Numbered from the stretch's first letter, positions 7,889 to 17,211 are shown. The stretch is 64,000 bases of DNA from Chryseobacterium sp. G0186 (GCF_003815675.1 NZ_CP033918.1:620001-684000), one strand, 5' to 3'. A program made the numbers and translations. The notes: a model not told the origin generated them from the letters alone.

Positions 7889-10321
7889 TTACATTTTTAT
7901 CATCCTTTTAATTCTCGCATCCAAGCCTTCGCTGGAAAGGGTCTGCCTCAGGCTGTCTACTTTTATCGGGAAACTTAATGGGGTAAATGAACGCGAATGC
8001 TTTATAATAATTCTCGATTTTTCAATTCTTTTAAATGCTTCTACCAATCGCTGTTCCTGAAGCTGCATATTAAAAACTTCAGTATACGCCTGTCTGATTA
8101 AGAAATGACCGGAATCGTAATCTTCCAATACTTTAAAGATCAGTCCGGCTGAGCTTTGTAAGGATTTGTTGGAGCGTTGTTTCCCTGCATAATTTTGAAT
8201 AACCATTCCTGAAATCACTGCAATATCCCGAAATTTTCTCCTTGCCATTTCTGCAGAATTGATGCTTGCAATGACGTCATTCATCAGATTGTCTCGGGTT
8301 AAAATTTGTTGTAGATTTTCTTCGTTCAAAGGGATTTCCTTGTCGCTGAACAGTTCAAATCCATAGTCATTCATCGCCATAGAAAAAGAAATAGGGGCCA
8401 GTTTGGAAATCCTGTAAGCAATTAATGCAGCCATTACTTCATGCACAAGCCGACCTTCAAAGGGGTACATAAACAGGTGATATCCTTCTCTGTTTTTGAT
8501 CATTTCCACCAAAAATTCATCTTCTTTAGGTATGTGTGAGTGTTCCTCCTGATTGACCAGTAACGGATGCAGAAACTTTAATTCTTTTTCTGAGGCCTTC
8601 GGATTTAAGGCATGGGAAAGCTTTTCTCTTAAAAAATGACCTAAATCAGAGCTTAACGGTAATCTTCCTCCTAAATAACTTGGTACCAAAGCCTTTCCTT
8701 TCGAAGCCCTTACATAAACGGTCATATCCTTGATCATGGTGACTTCCAGGGTACGTCCGGCTAAAATGAACCTTTCTTCTTTTTTCAGTTTTGAAATAAA
8801 ATATTCTTCAATCATCCCGATATAGCCACCGGAAATAAACTTCACTTTTAGCATGGCGTCACTTACAATAACTCCCATATTCATCCGGTGAAGCATTGCT
8901 ATTTTCCGGGATGTTACCTTGTATAAGCCATCTTCCATAATGACAATTTTATGGAATTCTTCATAGTTTTTCAAAACACTGCCACCAATGGTAAGAAACT
9001 CCAGGATGCTTTTCCATTCTTCATCCATTATTTCCTGAAAGGCATATACTTTTTTGATTCCTTCATAGGTTTCGTCGGGGTAAAACCCGTTTCCAACGGC
9101 TAATGTCATCAGAAACTGAATCAAGACATCGAAACATAGGACCTGTGGTTCTCTGGGTTCAACAACTTTCTGTTTTACAGCTTCTTTTAAGGCGGAAACT
9201 TCAATCAGTTCCAGAGAATGGGTAGGAACGCAATAAATTCTGGATGTTTCAAAAGGGGAGTGCCCGCTACGACCTGCCCGTTGAAGAAATCTGGCAACTC
9301 CTTTTGCAGAGCCAATTTGAATAACGGTGTCGACAGGTTTAAAATCGATCCCCAGATCCAGAGATGAGGTGGAAACAACGGCTTTTAACTTTCCTGAACT
9401 TAGATTTTCTTCAATCCAGATTCTCAGATGAGTATCAATAGAACTGTGATGAATGGCTATCTGCCCTGCAAAATCGGGGTAAGCTTCCAACAGCAGCTGA
9501 TACCACATTTCACTTTGACTTCTTGTATTGGTAAAAACAATGGTAGATTTTGAATTGAGAATAATGGGAACCACTTGATCTGCAAGTTTATTCCCAAGAT
9601 GTCCGGCCCATGGTAATATTTCAATTTCATTCGGAAAAACCGGAATAATATCTATTTTTTTCTGTTCCTTCGCTGTAATCTTGGTCTTTTTTATGTCATA
9701 AGGAATTAAAACCTCCATAGCTTCATCGAGATTACCGATGGTGGCTGTAATTCCCCAAATTTTTAGGTTTACAACATACTTTCTAAGCTGTGATATTCCC
9801 AGTTCAACCATTACTCCTCGTTTTGAGCCCAATAATTCATGCCATTCATCAACAACTACAGATTTCATATCCCTGAAAAAGGTTTCATGATTTTTTTGAG
9901 CGAGGAGCAGATGTAAGCTTTCCGGGGTTACCACAAGTATGTCGGGCATTTTCTTTATCTGTTGCTGTCTTACTTTGGGATCAGTATCTCCATTTCTTAC
10001 GCCAACGGCCCAATCCAGGCCAATTTCATCAATGGCTTCCTGCATGGCTTTTGCGATATCCTTTGATAAAGAACGGAGCGGTGTGATCCAGATCATTTTC
10101 AATCCCTTTTTATATTTTTCAGGATGATTCAGAAAGTCTGAGACCAATGCTAAAAAAACAGAAAATGTTTTCCCAAAACCTGTGGGAGCCACTACCATAC
10201 CGCTGTATCCGGCTCCAAACCTTCGCCAGGTATCTGTTTGAAATTTAAAAGGAGACATGGTTTTATCTGCCATCCATTGCTGAATGATTTTAAATCCATT
10301 GGTATCTTCAAAGGCTGCCAC
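7889..10321 (-). CDS. Ligase-associated DNA damage response DEXH-box helicase (Lhr-like)
   Basis: This 810-residue superfamily 2 helicase has Walker A in VVAPTGFGKTFS, motif Ia in WITPLRSLSKD, motif II in VVDEWHELLGSKRG and motif III in TATIGN. The second RecA domain has IHHSSID, TSSLDLGID and QRAGRSGHSP. A winged-helix and Lhr-core-like C-terminus runs from about residue 430. In the four-gene ligase-associated set it is expected to unwind DNA during repair. It ends 1 bp before the ligase stop side (10321/10323) and reads in the same direction, after the ligase and exonuclease genes, so the three form one operon transcribed leftwards. Confidence 0.92.
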   Translation of the reverse strand: MAAFEDTNGFKIIQQWMADKTMSPFKFQTDTWRRFGAGYSGMVVAPTGFGKTFSVFLALVSDFLNHPEKYKKGLKMIWITPLRSLSKDIAKAMQEAIDEIGLDWAVGVRNGDTDPKVRQQQIKKMPDILVVTPESLHLLLAQKNHETFFRDMKSVVVDEWHELLGSKRGVMVELGISQLRKYVVNLKIWGITATIGNLDEAMEVLIPYDIKKTKITAKEQKKIDIIPVFPNEIEILPWAGHLGNKLADQVVPIILNSKSTIVFTNTRSQSEMWYQLLLEAYPDFAGQIAIHHSSIDTHLRIWIEENLSSGKLKAVVSTSSLDLGIDFKPVDTVIQIGSAKGVARFLQRAGRSGHSPFETSRIYCVPTHSLELIEVSALKEAVKQKVVEPREPQVLCFDVLIQFLMTLAVGNGFYPDETYEGIKKVYAFQEIMDEEWKSILEFLTIGGSVLKNYEEFHKIVIMEDGLYKVTSRKIAMLHRMNMGVIVSDAMLKVKFISGGYIGMIEEYFISKLKKEERFILAGRTLEVTMIKDMTVYVRASKGKALVPSYLGGRLPLSSDLGHFLREKLSHALNPKASEKELKFLHPLLVNQEEHSHIPKEDEFLVEMIKNREGYHLFMYPFEGRLVHEVMAALIAYRISKLAPISFSMAMNDYGFELFSDKEIPLNEENLQQILTRDNLMNDVIASINSAEMARRKFRDIAVISGMVIQNYAGKQRSNKSLQSSAGLIFKVLEDYDSGHFLIRQAYTEVFNMQLQEQRLVEAFKRIEKSRIIIKHSRSFTPLSFPIKVDSLRQTLSSEGLDARIKRMIKM

Positions 10322-10322
10322 G

Positions 10323-11903
10323 TTATTGTATTAATTTTTTTATTTCTTCAAGATCATCAATTTCATCTACAGTCTTGTCTTTTCGCCACCTTACAATTCT
10401 TGGAAACCTAAGGGCTACGCCGCTTTTGTGACGGTTGCTGAACCCAATTCCCTCAAAGGCAATTTCAAAGACAAGCTCAGCTTTTACTGTTCGTACCGGG
10501 CCAAATTTTTCCCTTGCATTTTTAGTCACAAATTTGCTTACCTCCATAATTTCCTTATCCGTTAGGCCTGAATAAGCTTTTGCAATGGTTACCAACTGGT
10601 CTCCTTTTTTCACGGCGAAAGTATAATCAGTATAATAAGCACTCCGTCTGCCACTTCCTTTTTGTGCATAAATTAAGACAGCATCAATTGTAAAAGGGTT
10701 GATTTTCCATTTCCACCAATCTCCTTTTTTTCTTCCGGAATGATAAGGTGAATTTTTCTGTTTCAGCATTAATCCTTCACTGTTGACACTTCTTGAATTC
10801 TCCCGAATCAGGTTTAGCTCTTCCCATTCTTTATATTGAATGTGGGGAGAAAGCTGAATGTTTGGAGGGGTTTCATTGAGTAATAATTCCTCCAGCATTG
10901 CTCTTCTTGCTGAAATTGGCTTCTCTCTCAAATCATTATCTTCAAGCTCCAGTAAATCGTAAGCATATACTTCGATAGGTATTTCTGAGAGCATTTTCTT
11001 AGTTAAAGTTTTCCTGTTTAACCTTTTCTGTAATTCATTAAAATTTAAAACTTTACCCTCGCTTACCGCAAGTATTTCTCCATCTATAACAAAGTTTCCA
11101 TTCATGGCTTTTACGGTCTCTGTGATCTCAGGAAATTGTTCTGTGACCAATTCTTCTCCTCTCGACCAAATGAAGACTTCATCATTTCTACGGATGATCT
11201 GACCACGGATGCCATCCCATTTATATTCTACAAGCCATTCATCCGGTTTGCCTAAATTCTCAAGCTCTTTTTCCAACGGATAGGCAAGGCAGAAAGGATA
11301 GGGTTTTGAATTATCCGGGTTTATATTTTCTGCTGAAATTAATTCTTTAAAGGAGACTTCATTGGGAAGCCATTTTCCCATCAGACTGTGCATTAATGTA
11401 CTGGATTCCTGTCCTGAGAATTTTACCAAGGCATTGATCAGTGTTTTATCAGAAACCCCAATCCGGAAACTTCCGCCAATTAATTTATTGAAAATCAAAC
11501 GTTCTGTATAATCAAGGCCATTCCAGGAGTTTAGCACAAATTCTTTTTTTTCAGCTTCTGTTTTATCCTTTAAATCAACAATACTGTTCATCCATTGCGA
11601 TAAACTCTGTTCAATTTTTATCTGGGGAGGCGGAAGAATTAATGAGAGGGTTTCTCCCAGGTCTCCTACAGATGAATAGCTTTCCTGAAACAGCCAAAGT
11701 GGAAGACCCGTGATTTCCAATGCCCATTCCTTCATGTAATTGGTATTGACATTTCTTTTGGGTCTTTTTCCCGTGAACAAAGCAATAAACCATAGTTTAT
11801 CTTCATCCGGACTGCGTTCCAGATAATCAATAATAGCATCAATCTTGGCATTGGTTTTATTGGTTGTTTCCAAAGCATTGATAAGGTCTGCAAAGTGTTT
11901 CAT
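10323..11903 (-). CDS. ATP-dependent DNA ligase (LigB/LigC-like, ligase-associated repair set)
   Basis: This 526-residue ligase has an N-terminal alpha-helical DNA-binding domain (about 1-200). The adenylation domain carries the nucleotidyl-transferase motif with active-site lysine in EYKWDGIRGQ (motif I), IWSRGEELVTEQFPE (motif III region), VIDGEILAV (motif IIIa/IV) and DWWKWKINP (motif V). An OB-fold C-terminus ends near RVVRWRKDKTVDEID. It seals nicks using ATP, unlike the NAD-dependent housekeeping LigA. Its start overlaps the exonuclease stop by four bases, so the two are translationally coupled. Confidence 0.92.
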   Translation of the reverse strand: MKHFADLINALETTNKTNAKIDAIIDYLERSPDEDKLWFIALFTGKRPKRNVNTNYMKEWALEITGLPLWLFQESYSSVGDLGETLSLILPPPQIKIEQSLSQWMNSIVDLKDKTEAEKKEFVLNSWNGLDYTERLIFNKLIGGSFRIGVSDKTLINALVKFSGQESSTLMHSLMGKWLPNEVSFKELISAENINPDNSKPYPFCLAYPLEKELENLGKPDEWLVEYKWDGIRGQIIRRNDEVFIWSRGEELVTEQFPEITETVKAMNGNFVIDGEILAVSEGKVLNFNELQKRLNRKTLTKKMLSEIPIEVYAYDLLELEDNDLREKPISARRAMLEELLLNETPPNIQLSPHIQYKEWEELNLIRENSRSVNSEGLMLKQKNSPYHSGRKKGDWWKWKINPFTIDAVLIYAQKGSGRRSAYYTDYTFAVKKGDQLVTIAKAYSGLTDKEIMEVSKFVTKNAREKFGPVRTVKAELVFEIAFEGIGFSNRHKSGVALRFPRIVRWRKDKTVDEIDDLEEIKKLIQ

Positions 11904-12922
11904 GGTTCCTTATTTTCAATGGTTTCCTTTTCTGTATCTTCTTCATCTTCACCAAACTGGGTTTCCACAACGTCTGCATGAACACCGATTTCATTCAGGT
12001 ATTTCGAAAATACTTCTGTCTGGCCATGGGTTACATGCACCATTTCTGCTTCGGTAGCTTTTACAGTCTGTAACAGCCCTTTCCAGTCTGCATGATCACT
12101 CATGGCAAACCCTGCATCTGCACTTCGCCATCTTCTGGCACCTCGTACCTGCATCCAACCGGAACATATTGCTGTGGCAGGATCCGGAATTTTCTTAATG
12201 ATACTGCTATCCAGTAAAGCCGGCGGAACAATGACTATTTCATGTTCCATTTCTTTTGGACATTCTTTAAAATCTGCAATGGTATACTCAGGAAGATTAA
12301 TTCCTACCGTCTCAAAAGATTCATTTAACTTTCCGATGGAATAGTGAACATATATTTTTCCAAGTCCCTCGACTGCTTTCATAATACGCTGAGCTTTCCC
12401 AAGAGAATATCCGATAAACACTGAAGTTTTATTGTTTTCTTTGTTTTTTAATACCCAGTTTTGAAGCTTTTTATTCAGATCTGAAACTTCCAGCCAGTTA
12501 TAAATAGGCAGCCCAAAGGTACTTTCAGTTACAAATTCATTGCACTTTACCAATTCGAAAGGGGTACTTAATCCATCGTCCTGTACCTTATAATCTCCGG
12601 AAACTACAGTTACATACCCTTTATATTCCAGGCGTATCTGGGCAGAACCAATAATATGACCTGCAGGATGAAAAGAAACCTTTACTCCGTTGATATTTAT
12701 GGTCTCTCCATATTCTAACGACTGACATTCTATATCTTTACTAATTCTTTGATAGAGAATAGGTTTGGTGAAATGATGACATAGGTATTTTTTCATTCCC
12801 CAACGGGCATGATCTGCATGTCCGTGAGTGATGATAGCCATATCCACAGGACGCCAGGGGTCAATGTAGAAATTCCCCTGTGGACAGTATATTCCTTTTC
12901 TTGTAAATGTGATTAACTTCAA
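11900..12922 (-). CDS. Ligase-associated DNA damage response exonuclease (metallo-beta-lactamase/beta-CASP)
   Basis: This 340-residue protein begins with a metallo-beta-lactamase fold: the zinc motif HGHADHARWG near residue 33, PAGHIIGSAQI and the VVSGDYK metal aspartate. A beta-CASP-like part follows (VTESTFGLPIYNW, VFIGYSLGKAQRIM, MSDHADWKGLLQTV, HVTHGQTEVF). Relatives are SNM1/CPSF-type nucleases. It is the first gene of the exonuclease-ligase-helicase operon and overlaps the ligase gene by four bases. The acidic tail (DEEDTEKETIENKEP) is variable in such proteins. Confidence 0.9.
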   Translation of the reverse strand: MKLITFTRKGIYCPQGNFYIDPWRPVDMAIITHGHADHARWGMKKYLCHHFTKPILYQRISKDIECQSLEYGETININGVKVSFHPAGHIIGSAQIRLEYKGYVTVVSGDYKVQDDGLSTPFELVKCNEFVTESTFGLPIYNWLEVSDLNKKLQNWVLKNKENNKTSVFIGYSLGKAQRIMKAVEGLGKIYVHYSIGKLNESFETVGINLPEYTIADFKECPKEMEHEIVIVPPALLDSSIIKKIPDPATAICSGWMQVRGARRWRSADAGFAMSDHADWKGLLQTVKATEAEMVHVTHGQTEVFSKYLNEIGVHADVVETQFGEDEEDTEKETIENKEP

Positions 12923-13152
12923 TGGTGTGAGTAATTTTACAGACTAAGCTTCAAAAACTTAACCAATTTACGATAAACTGTTGATTTTATTTTAATTCAC
13001 ACCAATGATTGTTGGTAAAGGACTTCGACAAATTGGTATTTGATGGGTACTATTCGTAAAAGCTCATTTTATATATTTTGTTCAGTACTGAGCATTAATC
13101 TGGATATTTGAAAAATACATTTTTTAATGATAAAATAAAATAATTCTGCAAT

Positions 13153-13197
13153 TATTTTTGTAAGTTAGTAAGGTTCAAATAGTTGTTGGCAACAACT
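13153..13197 (+). promoter_or_regulatory. Candidate promoter element and 17-bp palindrome upstream of the effector-like gene
   Basis: The 345-bp gap 12923-13267 separates divergent genes. It holds a TATTTTTG match to the Bacteroidota -7 box at 13153-13160 (no clear TTTG at the right distance) and a perfect palindrome AGTTGTTG-G-CAACAACT at 13181-13197, about 70 bp before the gene. The palindrome could be an operator or a hairpin in the 5' untranslated region. No other feature was seen in the gap. Confidence 0.4.
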
Positions 13198-13267
13198 TAT
13201 TTTGTTTTTTTAATTCAGTCTTATCTAAGTTGCAGAACCGTTTGAATTCTTACAAAAACACTACAAA

Positions 13268-14578
13268 ATGAGAGAAACTACAAAAATTTATGCAGGTGGC
13301 TCTAAAACAAAAATTGTACAAGGAGAATATACCATCAAAACAGACGGAAATCATTCTATGTGGGTAACCAAAGGAAATATTATTGTCACTGCAGAAAAAC
13401 AAATAACCCAGCAAGGTGAAAATAGCGGAGTTTCACATGGAGATTATGTTCCTCCTGAAGAAATCTATACCACCCATCCAAAAGTAGAAAAGGTTGAATT
13501 TTTGGATGAAAACAATGCAATATTGGATCAGAATACGAAAGATTTCTTTTACGGACAACGGCTTAAAATTAAAGTTTTCACTTCCAATGCTAAAGGACAA
13601 ACCGTTTATGTTGACCTGCAGGGTAAAACCAAAAGCCCCAATCAAAAATTTGATATTTTAAATACAAAACGTTTTTCCTGGAACGGATTGGTCAGCCATG
13701 AGGAGATATTTGAAACCCCATTTTTTGTTCTCAATCCCAATTGGTATAGTGATGACTTTGAGGAATATGATTATTCCGCCTATGAAACGAAAATAAAAGA
13801 TGATGACTTAAATGAGTTCTTCGCCAAGGTAATTTTAGATGCTAAAAATGTTTTTCTTCCCATAGCAGGAAACCGCTTAAAACCTATTTCCTATAAAAGA
13901 AATTATGAGGAATTAATAGGTCTTTTTAAAACAGATAATTCCGGTGGTAAAGATATATTGACCAACTACGAAAATCTGTATATTGATAAATATGCTGATG
14001 AAAATGAAGATACTAAAGATATTGTTGACGATTTTTCAGAATGGCTTTGTGAAGATCATACGGAGGCATCCATTGAGGAAATTAGAGCCAAAGTCTCCGA
14101 AAGTGCAGTAAGATTATGGAATTATGCCGTATTGCAGCATCACGACCACAATATGAAGTTCACAACAACAAACCAAAACACAGGAGAAAAAAAGGAAGAA
14201 ATAAAACCCAGAAAAGCTATTCTGGATGACAGGCCTCTGTATTGGGCAAGGATTGCGATGCAGGTGATCTTAAAAAGACAATATGTATTTATTAAAGATA
14301 TTAAAACCCTTTCACAAAAGGATCAGGATGATTTCTTTAAAAAATCCATTATTCCTAAAAACAGTAAACTTTGGGAAATCATCGTTTTATTTGAAGAGAA
14401 AAGCAGAAATTATACGGGAGTGGACTTTTCTAAGGCAGGGAACAAAAAGAAAGTTCTCATTACGGGATTTGATCCGTTTATATTGAATGAATTTGAAAAG
14501 AATGGAAATATCAGACAATCTAATCCATCTGGAGTTATTGCCGAAGCATTAGCCAATAACAAAGAGCACGGTGCTTAA
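13268..14578 (+). CDS. Effector-like multidomain protein, N-terminal part; ends at premature in-frame TAA
   Basis: I do not recognise the N-terminal 390 residues as a named family. They open with a short repetitive module (IYAGGSKTKIVQGEYTIKTD), have an Ig-like stretch near residues 75-130 (KVEKVEFLDENNAILD), and lack a signal peptide. The last 35 residues (KKVLITGFDPFILNEFEKNG, then SNPSGVIAEAL) match the start of pyroglutamyl peptidase I (peptidase C15), which continues in the next reading segment. The stop TAA at 14576-14578 replaces what is probably GAA: the frame reads HGA-stop-IQTMVVPVRY where Pcp proteins read GAE followed by a VPV strand. Intact, the gene would span 13268-15160. The lipoproteins downstream suggest a secreted effector with immunity genes, which is inference. 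Confidence 0.7.
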   Translation: MRETTKIYAGGSKTKIVQGEYTIKTDGNHSMWVTKGNIIVTAEKQITQQGENSGVSHGDYVPPEEIYTTHPKVEKVEFLDENNAILDQNTKDFFYGQRLKIKVFTSNAKGQTVYVDLQGKTKSPNQKFDILNTKRFSWNGLVSHEEIFETPFFVLNPNWYSDDFEEYDYSAYETKIKDDDLNEFFAKVILDAKNVFLPIAGNRLKPISYKRNYEELIGLFKTDNSGGKDILTNYENLYIDKYADENEDTKDIVDDFSEWLCEDHTEASIEEIRAKVSESAVRLWNYAVLQHHDHNMKFTTTNQNTGEKKEEIKPRKAILDDRPLYWARIAMQVILKRQYVFIKDIKTLSQKDQDDFFKKSIIPKNSKLWEIIVLFEEKSRNYTGVDFSKAGNKKKVLITGFDPFILNEFEKNGNIRQSNPSGVIAEALANNKEHGA

Positions 14579-14587
14579 ATCCAAACA

Positions 14588-15160
14588 ATGGTAGTTCCTG
14601 TAAGATATTCTGATTTTGATAGTAGCCAAGTTCATAATAGAGGAGAAGGTACTGGTATCATTGAAAAATATATTACACCCCATCTTTCAAGTGTTGATAT
14701 GATTATTACAATAAGTCAATATCTTCCTAATCAAAATGTTATTGATATGTTTGGAACTTCAAGAAGAGGAGGTTTTAATGATAATATGGATTTCACCAGA
14801 GAACCTGGCTCCCAGGCACTAATAACTTCTCATGAATGGTTGCAAACCACACTTCCAAAAGCATTTGAAAAAGTTGAGGGAATAAAATTCAACTGGAAAT
14901 ATAATAATATTGATAATGGACCAGATACATATCCAAATGAGAATGAGATATTGAGTGAAGGCTCAGGAGGAGACTATCTTTCAAATGAAATTTTCTATCG
15001 TGTTGCTAAAATAAGAAAAGAACATACACCCAAATTAAAGACAGGGCATTTTCATGTTGAGATGTTACAAAACTCAGGAGAGGATCTGGTTAAAATAAAA
15101 ATAAAAAATCTGATAGATCTTATAAAGAAAGGATTAGCAGAAGCAATAAAAAATCTATGA
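14588..15160 (+). CDS. Continuation of the effector-like protein: peptidase C15-like domain with Cys-to-Ser substitution
   Basis: This 190-codon segment is in the same frame as the upstream part and nine bases beyond its premature stop. GDYLSNEIFYRV aligns with the pyroglutamyl peptidase motif around the catalytic cysteine (GTFVCNHLFYGL in Bacillus), with Ser132 of this segment (codon at 14981) where the Cys should be. GHFHVEM aligns with the catalytic His region (GFIHIPY), and His156 is kept. Whether the segment is translated by itself (ATG at 14588) or only by readthrough is unknown. It overlaps the next gene by four bases, so the original operon is preserved. Confidence 0.65.
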   Translation: MVVPVRYSDFDSSQVHNRGEGTGIIEKYITPHLSSVDMIITISQYLPNQNVIDMFGTSRRGGFNDNMDFTREPGSQALITSHEWLQTTLPKAFEKVEGIKFNWKYNNIDNGPDTYPNENEILSEGSGGDYLSNEIFYRVAKIRKEHTPKLKTGHFHVEMLQNSGEDLVKIKIKNLIDLIKKGLAEAIKNL

Positions 15161-15780
15161 CGATGAAAAATATATTAATTATTATAACTATCAATCTTAT
15201 TTTCACTTCCTGTAATGCACAAAAAGCAATTGATACATCCTCAAAAGATGTATTAGTATTCGAATTTATAAATGAAAATATTACTCTTGCAAAATATTAT
15301 TCAAAGGTATATAACCGAGATAATAGCTATAAAAAAACAATAGAAGCATCAGAAAATAAAGAAATTTTCAATGATCATAATATAAGTATCATTACACAGG
15401 AATGGAAAACGATAGGTTCTAAATATTATCAAAAAAAATATACTTTTATCCAGCAAAAAGATACAATGACTATACATTGTAATTGCGGTCAGGAGCGGAA
15501 TTATTATTTTAAAAATTTACCATTTAAAAAAGGAAATTATAATCTAAGTTTTGACATTCCAAAAAAATACAATAGAGAAACTAAAACCTATGAAAAAGAT
15601 ATAAAGTACATCTATGGCAGTGGGATAACAGCTGTAAAAGAAATGCAAAATACATTATTTAAAAATGCTTACATCCCATCTAATGAGCAGACAAAAAGAG
15701 ATTTATATTTTAAAGATTTAAAGTTTGTTGAGATAGACATAAAAGATACCACCAATGTACATTTAGAGGAAGCTAAATGA
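15157..15780 (+). CDS. Putative lipoprotein (paralogue of 17212-17730); immunity candidate
   Basis: This 207-residue protein has a signal peptide and lipobox ending LIFTSCNAQ, so lipidation at that Cys is expected. The body has no family I recognise. It shares with the protein at 17212-17730 the 'CNAQ' start, a KDTM motif and a NYYF-N-x-x-FKKGNYN block, which makes them paralogues. It overlaps the effector-like gene by four bases (ATGA). Small lipoproteins directly after a large effector-like gene are often immunity or accessory proteins, which is inference here. Confidence 0.6.
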   Translation: MTMKNILIIITINLIFTSCNAQKAIDTSSKDVLVFEFINENITLAKYYSKVYNRDNSYKKTIEASENKEIFNDHNISIITQEWKTIGSKYYQKKYTFIQQKDTMTIHCNCGQERNYYFKNLPFKKGNYNLSFDIPKKYNRETKTYEKDIKYIYGSGITAVKEMQNTLFKNAYIPSNEQTKRDLYFKDLKFVEIDIKDTTNVHLEEAK

Positions 15781-15793
15781 GAATAGCTGAAAT

Positions 15794-16024
15794 ATGAAAA
15801 TAATTATCAGTATAATTTTTATATTTTTGTTAGGCAATGCATGTATTGCACAACCACTGCGAACTTCAGTAATTGCTGTGGACTCTATTTTCTATAAAAA
15901 ACAGCATATATATTTCAACTTAAAAGAATGTATTGAAAGATTGAATAAAAATACCTATCCCATAATTATAAAAAATTTTCCCTGTGATTGTTTTGTAAAC
16001 TTCCCTAAAAATGTATCCATTTAA
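15794..16024 (+). pseudogene. Small exported protein gene, 3' end disrupted by the IS3-family insertion
   Basis: The reading frame starts with a signal peptide (IIFIFLLGNACIAQP) and runs 66 codons to the left end of the IS at 15994, then 10 codons into the IS before a TAA. Removing the IS and one copy of the GTTT target duplication restores a frame that ends LKRSEEDE-stop at about 17208, four bases before the next gene. So only the last eight codons were lost and the operon spacing fits. Function unknown; it belongs with the neighbouring small lipoproteins. Confidence 0.6.
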
Positions 16025-16061
16025 AGATAGAATTTTTACAATAAAAATTTTAAATTTAAAT

Positions 16062-16328
16062 ATGAAAAAGAGTAAATATTCGGAACTCCAGGTTTTTGGA
16101 ATCTTAAAAGAACAGGAACAGGGAAAGAGTGTTATTGAAATTTGTCGCAATCATGGCATTACGCAAGGAACTTTCTATCGTTGGAAGAGCAAATATTCGG
16201 GTATGGAAAGTTCAGATATTCAAAAGATGCGAGAATTAGAATCAGAAAACTCAAAACTTAAGAAACTTTATGCAGAACGCTGTTTAGAGATTGAAGCCTT
16301 AAAGGATGTTTTGTCAAAAAAGTGGTAA
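16062..16328 (+). CDS. IS3-family transposase OrfA
   Basis: This 88-residue protein has a helix-turn-helix (VIEICRNHGITQGTFYRWKSKYSG) and a leucine-zipper-like coiled coil (ELESENSKLKKLYAERCLEIEALKD, here described as residues about 55-80). I chose the ATG at 16062, as codons upstream are within the IS end and not protein-like. Near its 3' end the sequence A AAA AAG (within TCAAAAAAG, 16314-16322) is the classical IS3 -1 slippage heptamer, giving an OrfAB fusion transposase. Confidence 0.85.
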   Translation: MKKSKYSELQVFGILKEQEQGKSVIEICRNHGITQGTFYRWKSKYSGMESSDIQKMRELESENSKLKKLYAERCLEIEALKDVLSKKW

Positions 16329-17152
16329 AGCCTTCTGGTTTACGTGAAATTGTCAACTTTATCCGTCATACCTACAATTTAAGTGAAAGGAAAAGTTGTT
16401 TAGCAATTGGTATCAGCAGGCGTAGTTATCGTTATAAGAGCAAGAAAAATGATGATGAATTAATCTTCGTCTTAACGCAAATCTCGGAAGAACATCCTGG
16501 TTACGGATTTTGGAAGCTCTATCATAAGATTCGGAATTTAGGCTATGGCTGGAATCATAAACGAGTTCACAGGGTTTATGTAGCCTTAAAAATGAGTATC
16601 CGCAGAAGGATAAGAAAAAGGTTACCCAGCCGTATTAAAGAGAATATCCAGATTCCTTTGAGGTCTGATGAATGCTGGAGTATGGATTTTATGAGCGATA
16701 GTTTATATGATGGGAGAAGGTTCAGGATATTAAATATTGCTGATGACTATAATCGGGAATTACTTTCTATGGAAGTTGATACCAGTATTACTTCTGCAAG
16801 AGTTGTAAGGGTTTTGGATCAGTTAAAACAGCAGGGGCGGAAACCACAACGAATACGGGTAGATAATGGCCCTGAATTTATCTCCAAAACTCTTCAGTTG
16901 TGGGCGCAGGAAAATAAGGTGCATATTCAATACATACAGCCAGGAAAGCCAACACAGAACAGCCTTATTGAAAGGCTGAATAAAAGCTGTAGAGATGAAC
17001 TTCTTAATATGTATGTTTTTAAGAACTTGCAGGATGCAGAAGAAAAAGCAAATCAATGGTGGATAGAATATAATTACAACAGACCACATGAAGCACTAGG
17101 AAATATAAGCCCTAAAGAGTATAAGTATAAAATGAAACAATCTATCATTTAG
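16322..17152 (+). CDS. IS3-family transposase OrfB (DDE integrase core)
   Basis: This 276-residue protein has an HTH_21-like N-terminus and the rve integrase core. The DDE residues are visible in WSMDFMSD (first Asp), RVDNGPEF (second Asp) and NSLIERLNKS (Glu). The ending YNYNRPHEALGNISPKEY is typical. It begins with GTG in the -1 frame relative to OrfA and overlaps it by seven bases, so it is expected to be made mainly as an OrfAB fusion by frameshifting. No disruption is seen. Confidence 0.9.
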   Translation: MVKPSGLREIVNFIRHTYNLSERKSCLAIGISRRSYRYKSKKNDDELIFVLTQISEEHPGYGFWKLYHKIRNLGYGWNHKRVHRVYVALKMSIRRRIRKRLPSRIKENIQIPLRSDECWSMDFMSDSLYDGRRFRILNIADDYNRELLSMEVDTSITSARVVRVLDQLKQQGRKPQRIRVDNGPEFISKTLQLWAQENKVHIQYIQPGKPTQNSLIERLNKSCRDELLNMYVFKNLQDAEEKANQWWIEYNYNRPHEALGNISPKEYKYKMKQSII

Positions 17153-17211
17153 AATGGAGACAAAGTTGGGTAGCTTACAGTTTAAAAAGAAGCGAAGAAG
17201 ATGAATAAATA

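Larger units (their letters stand above)
15994..17179 (+). mobile_element. IS3-family insertion sequence (IS407-like), 1186 bp
   Basis: The imperfect terminal inverted repeats begin TGTAAACTTCCC on the left (15994) and are matched on the right by the complement TGTAAGCTACCC (ending 17179). Similarity runs about 32 bp with a one-base gap. A 4-bp target duplication GTTT is present at 15990-15993 and 17180-17183. Two overlapping transposase frames lie inside. The 4-bp duplication and the WSMDFMSD...GRRFR sequence fit the IS407 subgroup. The element appears intact and recent, since the target gene can be restored exactly. Confidence 0.85.

Noticed and set aside
15920..16150. Minus-strand frame across the IS left end
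   Set aside because: It spans the insertion junction and lies opposite two real frames; it arises by chance.
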